From positions 1 to 64,000 of the forward strand of contig NZ_OAOD01000010.1 of assembly GCF_900205925.1 (NCBI RefSeq): a stretch of DNA of 64,000 nt, read 5' to 3'. Under the pieces are notes generated by a model. It had not been told where the DNA came from. It saw only the letters and a program-made list of their open reading frames with translations, and searched no databases. This stretch comes from Clostridium peptidivorans (GTDB taxonomy: Bacteria; Bacillota; Clostridia; Clostridiales; Clostridiaceae). Below, piece after piece: positions 38,614-48,510 of this stretch (positions are counted from its first letter, which is position 1; every line of letters starts with the position of its first letter). Both the position numbers and the translations under genes were made by a program.

Positions 38614-39141
38614 TTATTTTACTACAAAAAATACATGATTACCTATAACCTTTTTATTACTTTTATCAATGTTTTTCATCCATCCACAGGTAGCTATTTT
38701 AGGGTTATAAAAAAATACAGCTTTATTTGTAGGATCTATGCCATTTAATGCATCTATGACAGCATTATAGCTATCTTTATCAGGAGTTAAATTGATAACT
38801 CCGTTTTTCACACAAGAAAATGCATAAGGCTGCTTTATTACACCTGACACTGATTTAGGAAAACTAGGATTTTTCACCCTGTTCAATATTACGGATGCTA
38901 CAGCAACTTTACCCTCATAAGGCTCTCCGCGACTTTCTCCATGGACCACTTGAGCCATCAAATATATATCTTCATTAGTTATATAAATTTTACCTTTATT
39001 TTCCCCAAAAACTTCCACTGCAATACTTTGGTCATTAAATAAGTCACAGTCTATATCTGGCTGAGGCATCGCAGCCAAACTTGTGGTACTGGACAATAAT
39101 AAAAGATAAGAAGTTAAAATTATACTGATTATCTTTTTCAT
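38614..39141 (-). CDS. SleB/CwlJ-type cell wall hydrolase, secreted
   Basis: A 175-residue exported protein: signal peptide at residues 1-24 (ends SLAAMP), then a Hydrolase_2 (SleB/CwlJ) catalytic domain with the active Glu in YLMAQVVHGESRGEPYEGK and ASVILNRV. Members cut peptidoglycan, often spore cortex in germination, but others act in vegetative wall turnover. The c-di-AMP riboswitch immediately in front indicates control by envelope/osmotic signalling, favouring a vegetative role. Confidence 0.9.
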   Translation of the reverse strand: MKKIISIILTSYLLLLSSTTSLAAMPQPDIDCDLFNDQSIAVEVFGENKGKIYITNEDIYLMAQVVHGESRGEPYEGKVAVASVILNRVKNPSFPKSVSGVIKQPYAFSCVKNGVINLTPDKDSYNAVIDALNGIDPTNKAVFFYNPKIATCGWMKNIDKSNKKVIGNHVFFVVK

Positions 39142-39157
39142 ATGTATTTCTCTCCTT

Positions 39158-39275
39158 TTACCGACGGGGTTAGCTGACGGATTAGGTAAAGGTTAACCTT
39201 CGTATTAAATACGATTCACCCCAAAACTTGGTTCCCCCGTGTTTTTTTACTTAGGCTAATGATATTGTGCCCGAA
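39158..39275 (-). ncRNA. c-di-AMP riboswitch (ydaO/yuaA type)
   Basis: Reading the minus strand, the leader has the ydaO-type conserved blocks in order: CGGGGGAACC, GGGGTGAATC, an internal stem (TCGTATTTAATACGA), ACCTAATCCGTCAGCTAACCCCGTCGG. The AAAGGAGAG ribosome binding site begins within a few nucleotides of the 3' end and no terminator is seen, so control of translation is more likely than attenuation. This class senses c-di-AMP and usually turns the gene off. Boundaries are approximate. Confidence 0.9.
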
Positions 39276-39294
39276 ATATCATAAAAAATACATA

Positions 39295-40287
39295 TTAATT
39301 CATAGTATCTTCTTTAAATTTTTCATAGGAGTCTACAAAAGAGTTAAAGTTATTATTTAGTGTACTATATGACACTTCTGTTTCATTATAAGTAGAAGTT
39401 ACTTCTTTGGTATGATTAGATGTTTCTTTTTGATTTTGATAAGAAATAACATCTAATTTAAAATTTTGTATATATGAAATGTAATTATTTAAAGTAGTTA
39501 AAAATAGTTCATATATATATACGGAATTAGAGGGAACAGTTAGTTTAGAAAATTCAGTTTTTATTTCTTGAACTTCTTCCACATTTGAGTCAACTATTTC
39601 CATTAATGAATCTAAGCTAAGGTTTTTGTTTAATCTATCTACATAATCATTGTAATTCATTTTAACATTTACAAAGGAACTTAAAATTTCATCCATAGAA
39701 TTAATAAATTCTTTATATTGAGCAGCATTAATTTCGTTGGTTTTTCTGATTCTAATAAGGTCGTCTATATAAGAAGTGCAATTATTTATATAAGTCTTAC
39801 TTTTATCAGTTAATGAAATACTTAATCTATTAGTATGAAAAAGTGAATAGTGATAAAGACATTTGTTGTTGAAATTTTTTAAAGTAATTAAGGCCTTGTC
39901 CATATCTCCTCCCTGAGGATTAGCAAATATCGCAGCAAGTTGTTCGTATATATGTATATTATAATTTAATCCTTGCAATAAGTTGCCATATTCAGTATGA
40001 TTTGGATTATTTGTTTCTATATTATTTAAATTATCTTTAACTTCTTTTAACTCTTTTATTATGATTGGAAGCTCTTTCCTTGATTTTTCTATATCTATGC
40101 TTTGTTTTTTTATTAAATTTGAGGTTTTATTATTAGTATTATTAATAGATGTTATACTAATATGTAGTACTTTTTTAGAGCTGTCTTTATTAAAATTTTT
40201 TAATAATGAATATACGTTAAATAAATTACCTATAATTAGTAATAGAGCAAATATTACAATGACAATAATAAGCTTTTTATTTTTCAT
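39295..40287 (-). CDS. Membrane-anchored helical protein of unknown function
   Basis: A 330-residue protein with a single N-terminal hydrophobic segment (about residues 5-24) and then a long, mostly helical, Asn/Lys/Glu-rich part with heptad-like spacing. No recognisable domain, no cysteine-based motif. ATG follows GGGGGGATTAAA. It lies upstream, on the same strand, of the c-di-AMP riboswitch and SleB-like gene, and divergent from cdaA. An extracellular or surface-sensing role is possible but unproven. Confidence 0.75.
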   Translation of the reverse strand: MKNKKLIIVIVIFALLLIIGNLFNVYSLLKNFNKDSSKKVLHISITSINNTNNKTSNLIKKQSIDIEKSRKELPIIIKELKEVKDNLNNIETNNPNHTEYGNLLQGLNYNIHIYEQLAAIFANPQGGDMDKALITLKNFNNKCLYHYSLFHTNRLSISLTDKSKTYINNCTSYIDDLIRIRKTNEINAAQYKEFINSMDEILSSFVNVKMNYNDYVDRLNKNLSLDSLMEIVDSNVEEVQEIKTEFSKLTVPSNSVYIYELFLTTLNNYISYIQNFKLDVISYQNQKETSNHTKEVTSTYNETEVSYSTLNNNFNSFVDSYEKFKEDTMN

Positions 40288-40449
40288 TTTAATCCCCCCT
40301 TCTAGTTATAATATTCACTATAATTTAATAAAATTACTTTTAAAAATTTTTATTAACAATTTAATAAATTTTACTTAATAAACTTATATAAACGGCTAAG
40401 TATAGTGTATAATTATTAATGTGATTAAAGAAATAAGGAGGTGAAGATA

Positions 40450-41298
40450 TTGGAGATATTACAAGTGATGGTAAATGCAATAAAAAATATAAATGTATCT
40501 TCTATATTAGATATTTTAGCGGTATCATATCTTTTTTATAAAGGATATATGCTAATTAGGGAAACTAGAGCAGAACAACTTTTAAAAGGTATTATACTTA
40601 TAATAATACTTATTCCGATAAGTAAAGTATTAAGACTTGAAATGCTTTACTGGATTTTAAGCAATACAATTACAATAGGAGTACTTTCTTTTATTATTAT
40701 ATTTCAACCTGAAATTCGTAGAGGCTTAGAACATATAGGGAGAAGTGCTTTTATCGATAAACATATTTTGCAAGATGAAGAGACAATGGCAAAAGTAATA
40801 GAGGAAATAGTTAATGCTGTAGAAAGTTTATCTAGAGAAAAAACAGGAGCATTAATAGTAATTGAAAGATTGACAGGACTTGGTGAAATTATAAATACAG
40901 GAACTAAACTAGATTCACTGGTATCTTCAGCTCTCCTTGAAAACATATTTGTAGTAAACACTCCTCTTCATGATGGAGCAACTATAATAAGGAACGATAG
41001 AATAATTTCTTCTGGATGCTTTTTGCCACTTACAAGTAATAATGAATTAAATAGAGCACTGGGAACAAGACACAGGGCAGCACTTGGCATATCCGAAAGC
41101 TCAGATGCAATAATTATAGTAGTTTCAGAAGAAACAGGAACTATATCTCTAGCTGTTAATGGTAATTTAACTAGAAATTATGATAAAGCAAGACTTAAAG
41201 ATATACTTATGAGAATAATTAAGAAGACTCAAAGTAGAAAATTAAATTTTAAAGAGCGGGTGGTAGCATGGATGAGAGAAACAAAAAAGAGCAGCTAA
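40450..41298 (+). CDS. cdaA: Diadenylate cyclase CdaA
   Basis: Membrane diadenylate cyclase of about 282 residues that makes c-di-AMP from two ATP. Three N-terminal spans lie within residues 1-85, followed by the DAC domain with DGA (175-177) and RHR (207-209) catalytic motifs. The TTG at 40450 is preferred: the in-frame GTG at 40441 lies inside the AAGGAGGTG ribosome binding site. It overlaps cdaR by 31 bp. Confidence 0.96.
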   Translation: MEILQVMVNAIKNINVSSILDILAVSYLFYKGYMLIRETRAEQLLKGIILIIILIPISKVLRLEMLYWILSNTITIGVLSFIIIFQPEIRRGLEHIGRSAFIDKHILQDEETMAKVIEEIVNAVESLSREKTGALIVIERLTGLGEIINTGTKLDSLVSSALLENIFVVNTPLHDGATIIRNDRIISSGCFLPLTSNNELNRALGTRHRAALGISESSDAIIIVVSEETGTISLAVNGNLTRNYDKARLKDILMRIIKKTQSRKLNFKERVVAWMRETKKSS

Positions 41299-42488
41299 TT
41301 ATAAAAATATGTTGCCTTATTGCTGCTTTTGGATTGTGGTTATATACTACCAACGTATTAAATCCTATAAGAACGTATAAGAAAAGTATTCCAGTAGTCT
41401 TAATGAATGCAGATGCAATAGGGCAATCAAATTTAACTCTAATTCCTGGGCAGAATCCTTCCATAACGTTAACATTAAAGGGAACAGCAAGTGATGTATA
41501 TTCTGTTACAGAAGATCAATTTAAAGTAGTAATTGATTTAGGAGCATACGTGTTAAAAAAGGGAGAAAATATTATCCCTGTAGAGCTTAAGGAAATTCCA
41601 AATAATATTAAAGTAGTAAATACTGAAAATCTATGGGCAAAAGTTGAAGTAGATGAACTTAAAGAAAAAATGGTACCTATTAAGGTAGATATAGAAGGTA
41701 AAGCAAAAGAAGGATATTATGCTTCAAATACAAATGTAAATGAAAACTCTGCGAAAATAACAGGAGCGGCTAGATATGTTGAAAAAGTAGATGCGGTGGT
41801 AGCAAAATATAATATAAGTAATAGAACTTCGGACTTACAGCAATCAGTTTCATTAAAACCTATAGATAAAAACAATAATGTTGTAGACTATGTGAAAGTA
41901 GAGCCTGCATATATAAATGTTAAAGTTCCAATAAAAAAAATTAAAAGTATACCTGTGACAGTTAAAACAACAGGGAAGTTAACAGATAGAATTTTAGATA
42001 GCATTATTTCTATTCCTAGCTCTATAGAGATAACTGGAGAGGATACCATTATAAATTCTATTACATCTATAAATACTGAAGCAATAGACTTATCTACGCT
42101 GTCTAAAGATGAAATTGACACAAAATTAATAGTACCCGAAGGAGTTACTCTTATAAATAATAATGGATATGTAAAGGTGAAAATAACTTCAAATAATATT
42201 TCACAAAAAACCATACCATCAACGGTTAAATTTATAAATAAAAGTGAAGACTATGATGTAACATCAGATAGTTCACAGGTTAATATTACAATAAAAGGGA
42301 CATCAGATATTCTAAACAATATAACAACATTAGAAAGTCATATAGATTTAAGTTCTTTAAAAGAAGGCACACATTCTCTTCCTGTAGGTGTGAATGTACC
42401 AAGTAACGTTAGTTTAGTTTCAGTAACTCCAAGTAATATAAATGTAACTATAAAGAAAAAGGTGGTAGAAGCTATAAATGGCAATTAA
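41268..42488 (+). CDS. cdaR: CdaR, YbbR-domain regulator of CdaA
   Basis: A 406-residue protein: N-terminal membrane span (about residues 9-27) and about four extracellular YbbR-like beta domains of about 80 residues, with repeated endings like INVKVPIK and VKVKITSNNIS. CdaR interacts with CdaA and modulates it. The gene overlaps cdaA at its start and the next gene at its end, so the three are probably one translation unit. Confidence 0.94.
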   Translation: MDERNKKEQLIIKICCLIAAFGLWLYTTNVLNPIRTYKKSIPVVLMNADAIGQSNLTLIPGQNPSITLTLKGTASDVYSVTEDQFKVVIDLGAYVLKKGENIIPVELKEIPNNIKVVNTENLWAKVEVDELKEKMVPIKVDIEGKAKEGYYASNTNVNENSAKITGAARYVEKVDAVVAKYNISNRTSDLQQSVSLKPIDKNNNVVDYVKVEPAYINVKVPIKKIKSIPVTVKTTGKLTDRILDSIISIPSSIEITGEDTIINSITSINTEAIDLSTLSKDEIDTKLIVPEGVTLINNNGYVKVKITSNNISQKTIPSTVKFINKSEDYDVTSDSSQVNITIKGTSDILNNITTLESHIDLSSLKEGTHSLPVGVNVPSNVSLVSVTPSNINVTIKKKVVEAINGN

Positions 42489-44076
42489 AATAAACAACAT
42501 AGCATTAGATATAGATGAAGATATATCAATTTTAAAATGTAAAGCAGCTAAAAAATTAAAGCTTCCAACGAAATATATTAGAGATTTTAAAATATTAAAA
42601 GAATCCGTAGATGCAAGAAGAAAAAATCTTATTAAGATTAATTATGCTGTAGAGGTTATTTGTGATGATGAAGAAAAGGTAGTTTTAAAAGCAAATGATA
42701 AAGATATAAAAATAGAAGAACAAAATTATGAGGAGAATTTTCCCTTTGGAGAAAAGAAGCTAAGTCACAGACCAGTAATTATAGGCATGGGGCCAGCAGG
42801 GATGTTTGCTGGCCTTTTACTATCCCAAAAGGGGTATAAGCCTATAATAGTGGAAAGAGGAGAAGCAGTAGAAGAAAGAACTAAATCCATTGATAAGTTT
42901 TGGACAGAAGGAATGTTAAAAGAGGGATCTAACGTTCAATTTGGTGAAGGTGGAGCAGGAACTTTTTCTGACGGAAAGTTAACTACTAGAATAAAGGATT
43001 CAAGATGTGACTTTGTTTTAGAGGAATTTGTAAAGTGTGGGGCACCAGAGGAAATAAAGTATATGGGAAAACCTCATATAGGTACTGATATATTAAAAGA
43101 AGTTGTAAAAAATATTAGAGAAGAAATAATAAGATTAGGTGGAGAAGTTTACTTTAATCATCAAATGAAAGATATTGTTATTAAAGATGATAACTTAAAA
43201 GCTATAGTAGTTAATGATAAAGAAATACCTTGTGAAGTTGCGATACTTTCCATAGGTCATAGTGCAAGAGATACCTATGAGCTTTTATACAATAAAAATA
43301 TATTTTTAGAGCCTAAGCCATTTGCAATAGGAGTAAGGGCAGAACATCTTCAATCCTTTATTGATGAAAATCAATATGGAAAATATGCAGGACATCCAAG
43401 ACTTAAGGCAGCAGACTATAGACTTGCATATACAAGTGAAAAGACAGGAAGATCAATATATAGCTTTTGCATGTGCCCTGGAGGGTACGTTGTAGCAGCT
43501 TCTTCAGAGAAAAATAAAATTGTAACTAATGGAATGAGTTATCATAAAAGAGATGGAAAAAATGCAAATTCAGCAATAGTTGTATCTGTAAAGCCAGAGG
43601 ATTTTGAAGGGAATAGCCCATTAAAGGGAATGGAATTTCAAAGATATTATGAAAGTTTAGCATATAAAATTACAAATAGCTATATTGCACCAGTACAGCT
43701 TTTAGGAGATTTTATGAAAGATGAGATAAGTAAAAGTATAGGGAAAGTGGAACCTACATATAAACCAGGATATGAGTTTTCAGATTTAAGAAAATGTCTG
43801 CCTTCCTATGTAATAGAGTCCCTAAAGGATGGTTTTATAAACTTTGATAAGAAAATAAAAGGTTTTGGAGATAAGGATACAGTGCTTACAGGAATAGAAA
43901 CTAGAACTTCTGCTCCAGTAAGAATTACAAGAAATGAAAACTTACAGAGTATTTCATTGAAAGGACTTTATCCAGCAGGAGAAGGTGCAGGATATGCAGG
44001 CGGAATAATATCTGCAGCAGTAGATGGATTAAGAGTAGCAGAAAGTATAATGAAAGAATGGACGCCTATAATATAA
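42478..44076 (+). CDS. FAD-dependent oxidoreductase (COG2509-like)
   Basis: A 532-residue flavoprotein family member with an N-terminal extension (about 90 residues) and FAD-binding GMGPAGMFAGLLL, then the conserved VQFGEGGAGTFSDGKLTTR block, and GLYPAGEGAGYAGGI at the C-terminus. The family is common in anaerobes but its substrate is unknown. Overlap with cdaR links it to c-di-AMP synthesis in expression; functional connection is not known. Confidence 0.85.
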   Translation: MAIKINNIALDIDEDISILKCKAAKKLKLPTKYIRDFKILKESVDARRKNLIKINYAVEVICDDEEKVVLKANDKDIKIEEQNYEENFPFGEKKLSHRPVIIGMGPAGMFAGLLLSQKGYKPIIVERGEAVEERTKSIDKFWTEGMLKEGSNVQFGEGGAGTFSDGKLTTRIKDSRCDFVLEEFVKCGAPEEIKYMGKPHIGTDILKEVVKNIREEIIRLGGEVYFNHQMKDIVIKDDNLKAIVVNDKEIPCEVAILSIGHSARDTYELLYNKNIFLEPKPFAIGVRAEHLQSFIDENQYGKYAGHPRLKAADYRLAYTSEKTGRSIYSFCMCPGGYVVAASSEKNKIVTNGMSYHKRDGKNANSAIVVSVKPEDFEGNSPLKGMEFQRYYESLAYKITNSYIAPVQLLGDFMKDEISKSIGKVEPTYKPGYEFSDLRKCLPSYVIESLKDGFINFDKKIKGFGDKDTVLTGIETRTSAPVRITRNENLQSISLKGLYPAGEGAGYAGGIISAAVDGLRVAESIMKEWTPII

Positions 44077-44081
44077 TCATA

Positions 44082-44129
44082 AGCTTTGATTTAAATAATG
44101 TGTACAGTTCACTTATTTAAGTCAAAGCT
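44082..44129 (+). terminator. 16-bp stem-loop after the cdaA operon
   Basis: AGCTTTGATTTAAATA (44082-44097) pairs with TATTTAAGTCAAAGCT (44114-44129), one G-U pair. AAAATTT follows, so termination may be weak. Confidence 0.55.
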
Positions 44130-44263
44130 AAAATTTAATGATTTAATTTTCTGAAAAACAGTGATTTTATGAAAATATTTGGTACAATAAATATGAGATA
44201 TTATATCAGTTTAGATAGTTAAAAATTTATCAATCATAAATAATTATAAAGAGGTGTATTTCA

Positions 44264-45175
44264 ATGATTAGAAGTTTTGATGAAGTTTTGCAGAAGCTTA
44301 AGAGTCTTGAAACTAAAAAAGTAGCAGTAGCGGTAGCACAAGATGAGCCAGTTCTTGAAGCTGTTAGAGATGCAAAGAAAAATGGCATTGCTGATGCAAT
44401 ATTAGTAGGACACAAAGCAGAGATAGAAAAGATAGCGGACAAAATAGGAATGGACTTAAGTGACTTTGAAATAATAGACGAGCCAAATGTTGCAAAAGCA
44501 TCATTAAAGGCTGTAGAATTAGTATCTACAGGCAAAGCAGATATGTTAATGAAGGGATTAGTTGATACAGCAACTTTCTTAAGATCTGTTTTAAATAAAG
44601 AAATTGGACTTAGAACAGGAAAAACTATGTCCCACGTAGCAGTTTTTGAAACAGCGAAATTTGATAGATTATTATTATTAACAGATGTTGCATTTAATAC
44701 ATATCCTGAACTAAAGGAGAAAGTTGATATAATACATAATGCTGCATCAGTTGCACATGCACTTGGAATAGAAAAGCCTAAAGTTGCTGCAGTATGTGCT
44801 GTAGAGGTTGTAAATCCAAAGATGCCTGAAACTATAGAAGCTTCCTTACTTGCAAAAATGAGCGATAGAGGACAGATAAAGGGATGCGTTGTAGATGGAC
44901 CTTTCGCGCTTGATAATGCATTATCTGAAGAAGCTGCAAAGCATAAGAAGGTTACAGGAGAAGTAGCTGGAAAGGCAGATGTATTATTACTTCCAAATAT
45001 CCATGCAGGTAACATAATGTATAAAACTTTAACTTATACAACTGATTCTAAAAATGGATGCTTACTTGTAGGAACAACTGCACCAGTTGTATTAACTTCT
45101 AGAAATGACAGCCATGAAACAAAGATGTATTCAATAGCTCTTGCAGCATTAGTAGCTAACAATATGAAGAAATAA
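44264..45175 (+). CDS. ptb: Phosphate butyryltransferase
   Basis: A 303-residue phosphotransacylase-family enzyme that converts butyryl-CoA and phosphate to butyryl phosphate. The ORF has the family segments AVAVAQDEPVLEAVRDA, MKGLVDTATFLR, and LLLPNIHAGNIMYKTL. It starts with ATG after AGAGGTG, and is followed by buk after 30 bp, the standard clostridial pair. Confidence 0.96.
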   Translation: MIRSFDEVLQKLKSLETKKVAVAVAQDEPVLEAVRDAKKNGIADAILVGHKAEIEKIADKIGMDLSDFEIIDEPNVAKASLKAVELVSTGKADMLMKGLVDTATFLRSVLNKEIGLRTGKTMSHVAVFETAKFDRLLLLTDVAFNTYPELKEKVDIIHNAASVAHALGIEKPKVAAVCAVEVVNPKMPETIEASLLAKMSDRGQIKGCVVDGPFALDNALSEEAAKHKKVTGEVAGKADVLLLPNIHAGNIMYKTLTYTTDSKNGCLLVGTTAPVVLTSRNDSHETKMYSIALAALVANNMKK

Positions 45176-45205
45176 TTTATAATTATAATATATGGAGGTA
45201 ATAAA

Positions 45206-46285
45206 ATGTCATACAAATTATTGATAATAAACCCAGGTTCTACTTCTACAAAAATAGGAGTATTTGAAGATGAAAAGTTACTATTAGAAGAAACTTTAAG
45301 ACATTCTTCAGAGGAAATAGGAAAATACGAAACTGTATATGATCAATTCCATTTTAGACAAGAAGTTATATTAAATATACTAAAGGAAAAGGGATTTGAC
45401 ATAAATACTTTAAGTGCAGTAGTAGGAAGAGGCGGACTTTTAAAACCTATCGAAGGAGGCACATATGCTGTAAATGAAACTATGCTTCATGACCTTAAAG
45501 TAAGCGTACGTGGACAGCATGCTTCAAACTTAGGTGGAATAATTGCAAATGAAATTGCTAAATCACTTAATATACCAGCATTTATAGTAGACCCTGTTGT
45601 TGTAGACGAGCTTCAAGATGTAGCAAGAATTTCTGGTATGCCAGAAATAGAAAGAACTAGTATATTCCATGCTTTAAATCAAAAAGCTGTTGCAAGAAAA
45701 TATGCTAAAGAAAACGGAAAAGATTATTCAGATGTAAGCTTAATAGTAGCTCACATGGGTGGTGGTTCATCTGTTGGAGCACACAAGGGTGGAAGAATCA
45801 TTGATGTAAACAATGCACTAGATGGAGAAGGCCCATTCTCACCAGAAAGAAGTGGCGGAGTTCCAATAGGAGATTTAGTAAGACTTTGTTACTCAGGAAA
45901 ATATACTTTACCAGAAATGATTAAAAAGATAAATGGAAAAGGCGGTACAGTAGCATACCTTGGAACAAATGACTTTAGAGACGTTGAAACTAAAGGATTA
46001 GAAGGTGGCGAAGAATATAAGGAATATAGACTTATATTAGACGCATTTATATATCAAATGGGTAAAGAAATAGGAAAATGTGCAGCTGTTTTATCTGGAA
46101 AAGTAGATGCTATAATATTAACTGGAGGAATTGCTTACAGTAAATATGTAGTAGCTGAAATTAAGAAAATGGTTGAATTCATAGCACCTGTAGTACCATA
46201 TCCTGGAGAAGATGAATTATTAGCATTAGCTCAAGGAGCAATAAGAGTGCTAGCAGGAGAAGAAAAAGCAAAAGAATATAAATAA
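45206..46285 (+). CDS. buk: Butyrate kinase
   Basis: A 359-residue acetokinase-family enzyme making butyrate and ATP from butyryl phosphate. Visible motifs: [14 protein letters not shown] at the N-terminus, [23 protein letters not shown] and [12 protein letters not shown]. It provides ATP in the butyrate branch that closes glutamate fermentation. Other family members act on branched acids, but the neighbours favour butyrate. Confidence 0.95.
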   Translation: MSYKLLIINPGSTSTKIGVFEDEKLLLEETLRHSSEEIGKYETVYDQFHFRQEVILNILKEKGFDINTLSAVVGRGGLLKPIEGGTYAVNETMLHDLKVSVRGQHASNLGGIIANEIAKSLNIPAFIVDPVVVDELQDVARISGMPEIERTSIFHALNQKAVARKYAKENGKDYSDVSLIVAHMGGGSSVGAHKGGRIIDVNNALDGEGPFSPERSGGVPIGDLVRLCYSGKYTLPEMIKKINGKGGTVAYLGTNDFRDVETKGLEGGEEYKEYRLILDAFIYQMGKEIGKCAAVLSGKVDAIILTGGIAYSKYVVAEIKKMVEFIAPVVPYPGEDELLALAQGAIRVLAGEEKAKEYK

Positions 46286-46298
46286 TTATATTGATTAT

Positions 46299-46331
46299 AA
46301 AGGTCTGGCCATAAGTGCCAGGCCTTTGCTT
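46299..46331 (+). terminator. Terminator of ptb-buk
   Basis: AAAGGTCTGGC (46299-46309) pairs with GCCAGGCCTTT (46317-46327), one G-U pair, followed by GCTTTT. Confidence 0.8.
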
Positions 46332-46358
46332 TTGTCGAATTAACTAACAGGCCTTTTG

Positions 46359-46387
46359 TTGAGATAATGCATGAATTGTATTATAAT
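46359..46387 (+). promoter_or_regulatory. Promoter of glmM
   Basis: TTGAGA (46359-46364), 17-nt spacer, perfect TATAAT (46382-46387), 80 nt before the glmM start. Confidence 0.8.
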
Positions 46388-46467
46388 AGGTGTATATGTT
46401 TGAATTTTAACAATAAAATTGTATAAACTTATATTACACAGAACATAGAAAAGAGAGGTATTTATCT

Positions 46468-47817
46468 ATGGATAGAATGTTTGGAACGGATGGAGTAAGA
46501 GGAATAGCAAATCTAGAACTTACATCAAGACTTGCATACGATTTAGGAAGAGCAGGTGCACATATACTAACAGAAGGTACTCATAAGCCTAAAATTTTAG
46601 TAGGAATGGATACAAGGATATCAGGACACATGCTTGAAAGTGCATTAGTATCAGGGATACTTTCTGTAGGAGCTGAAGCAGTTTGTGTAGGAATTGTACC
46701 GACTCCAGCTATAGCATATTTAACAAGAAAATATGGAGCAGATGCAGGAGTTGTAATTTCAGCTTCTCATAATCCTGTAGAATATAATGGAATAAAGTTT
46801 TTTAACAAAAACGGATATAAACTTTCTGATGAGTTAGAAGATAAAATACAAGCAGTGATAGAAGAAAACTTTGAAGGAGTACCTTCACCTATAGGTGAAA
46901 ATATAGGAAGAAAGATTGTTGAAGAAGCAGCTATAGAAGATTATATAGAGTTTGCAAAGTCAACAATAGACACAGATTTAAAAGGGCTAAAGGTTGCATT
47001 GGATTGTGCAAATGGAGCATCTTATGAAACAGCAGTTCAAACCTTTAGGGCATTAGGCGCAGAAGTTGTGGTTATAAATAATGATCCCGACGGATTTAAT
47101 ATAAATAAAAACTGTGGATCTACCCATCCAGAAGAGCTAATGGATTATGTCGTAAAAAAAGGATGTGACTTAGGATTAGCCTTTGACGGGGATGCAGATA
47201 GATGTTTAGCAGTAGATGAAAGTGGAAAATTAATAAATGGAGATTTTATAATGTCCGTTTGTGGTAAGTATATGAAGGACACAGGGAAATTAGATAAGGA
47301 TACTATTGTTATAACTGTTATGAGTAATCTAGGTATGCATATAGCCATGAAAAAAGAAGGCATCAAATTTATAACTACTAAAGTAGGCGATAGATATGTA
47401 CTTGAAGAAATGGTTAAGGATGGATATAAAATTGGAGGAGAACAATCTGGACATATTATTTTCTTAGATTATAATACAACTGGAGATGGGCTTATTACAG
47501 GACTTCAATTATCAGCTATTATAAAAAATACTGGTAAGAAATTATCTGAATTAGCTTCTATAATGAAAGAGCTTCCTCAAGTGCTTGTAAATGCAAAAAT
47601 ACCTAACGACAAAAAGGATATATATATAACAGATGAAGAAATAGCATCAGAAATTAAAAATATAGAAGAAAAAATGGAGGGTAACGGAAGAGTTCTTATA
47701 AGACCTTCAGGTACAGAACCATTAGTAAGGGTAATGCTTGAAGGAGAAAATCAAGCTGAGATAGATGAAATAGCGCATAGCTTAGCTGCACTTATTGAAA
47801 AAAAGGCAAATAATTAA
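46468..47817 (+). CDS. glmM: Phosphoglucosamine mutase
   Basis: The 449-residue enzyme interconverts glucosamine-6-phosphate and glucosamine-1-phosphate for peptidoglycan precursors. The phosphoserine loop is SASHNP with Ser100, the metal loop DGDADRC is present, and the C-terminal [12 protein letters not shown] binds phosphate. In Firmicutes glmM usually follows cdaA-cdaR; CdaA activity is known to be restrained by GlmM in other species. Here three genes lie between. Confidence 0.98.
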   Translation: MDRMFGTDGVRGIANLELTSRLAYDLGRAGAHILTEGTHKPKILVGMDTRISGHMLESALVSGILSVGAEAVCVGIVPTPAIAYLTRKYGADAGVVISASHNPVEYNGIKFFNKNGYKLSDELEDKIQAVIEENFEGVPSPIGENIGRKIVEEAAIEDYIEFAKSTIDTDLKGLKVALDCANGASYETAVQTFRALGAEVVVINNDPDGFNINKNCGSTHPEELMDYVVKKGCDLGLAFDGDADRCLAVDESGKLINGDFIMSVCGKYMKDTGKLDKDTIVITVMSNLGMHIAMKKEGIKFITTKVGDRYVLEEMVKDGYKIGGEQSGHIIFLDYNTTGDGLITGLQLSAIIKNTGKKLSELASIMKELPQVLVNAKIPNDKKDIYITDEEIASEIKNIEEKMEGNGRVLIRPSGTEPLVRVMLEGENQAEIDEIAHSLAALIEKKANN

Positions 47818-47828
47818 AAGAAATATAT

Positions 47829-47858
47829 AAAGGCATGGGATTATCTCATGCCTTTTTT
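47829..47858 (+). terminator. Terminator of glmM
   Basis: AAAGGCATG (47829-47837) pairs with CATGCCTTT (47847-47855) and runs into TTT. Confidence 0.85.
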
Positions 47859-47947
47859 ATATATCGAATAAAATATGAAATTTAATGTCAGAGAACCAGA
47901 TTTATCCTCGTATTAATTTATGAGAAGCTTCTTAAGGAGGAAAAAAT

Positions 47948-48508
47948 GTGAATATAGATGAGAATAATTTTATAGCACAAATAAAAAAGAAAAATCCAAG
48001 AGCATTGGAATTTGCAGTGGACAACTACAGTAAGCTAGTTTTTAAAGTTGCATATAGTGTACTAAATTCAAGTTTTCACTCTCAGCATATAGAGGAATGT
48101 GTAAATGATGTGTTTTGGGCTGTGTGGAACAATATTGAAAGTTTTGATGAAAAAAAAGGAAGTTTCAAATATTGGATTACTGCTATATCAAAATATAAAG
48201 CTATAGACTATAAAAGAAAATTCTTTAAGGAAAGTACTGTTGAATGTATAGATGATTGCACTATTTTTGATGAAGTTAGTACAGAAAAAATTATAATATC
48301 AAAAGAAAATAGACAAGAGCTTTTGAAAGCAATAGATGGCATGAAAGATGAGGATAGAGAAATATTTATTAGGAGATATTTTTTATATGAGGGAATAGAA
48401 AACATAGCTAAAGCTTTTGGTGTGGAGAGAAATTTAGTGGATAAGAGACTTTCAAGAGGACGAAAATTTTTAAAGGAAAAGCTTATACTTCTGAAGGGAG
48501 ATATATAA
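47948..48508 (+). CDS. ECF-type RNA polymerase sigma factor
   Basis: A 186-residue sigma factor with region 2 (VNDVFWAVWNNIESFDEKKGSFKYWI) and region 4 (ENIAKAFGVERNLVDKRLSRGRKFL). It starts with GTG at 47948 following GGAGG. The paired downstream gene is a DUF4179 anti-sigma protein, a known arrangement for this sigma subtype. Confidence 0.92.
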   Translation: MNIDENNFIAQIKKKNPRALEFAVDNYSKLVFKVAYSVLNSSFHSQHIEECVNDVFWAVWNNIESFDEKKGSFKYWITAISKYKAIDYKRKFFKESTVECIDDCTIFDEVSTEKIIISKENRQELLKAIDGMKDEDREIFIRRYFLYEGIENIAKAFGVERNLVDKRLSRGRKFLKEKLILLKGDI

Positions 48509-48510
48509 TA

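Noticed and set aside
44230..45015. 261-codon minus-strand frame over ptb
   Set aside because: Long, but antisense to the intact phosphate butyryltransferase, rich in Ser/Ala/Phe as expected for the complement, with no recognisable domain.
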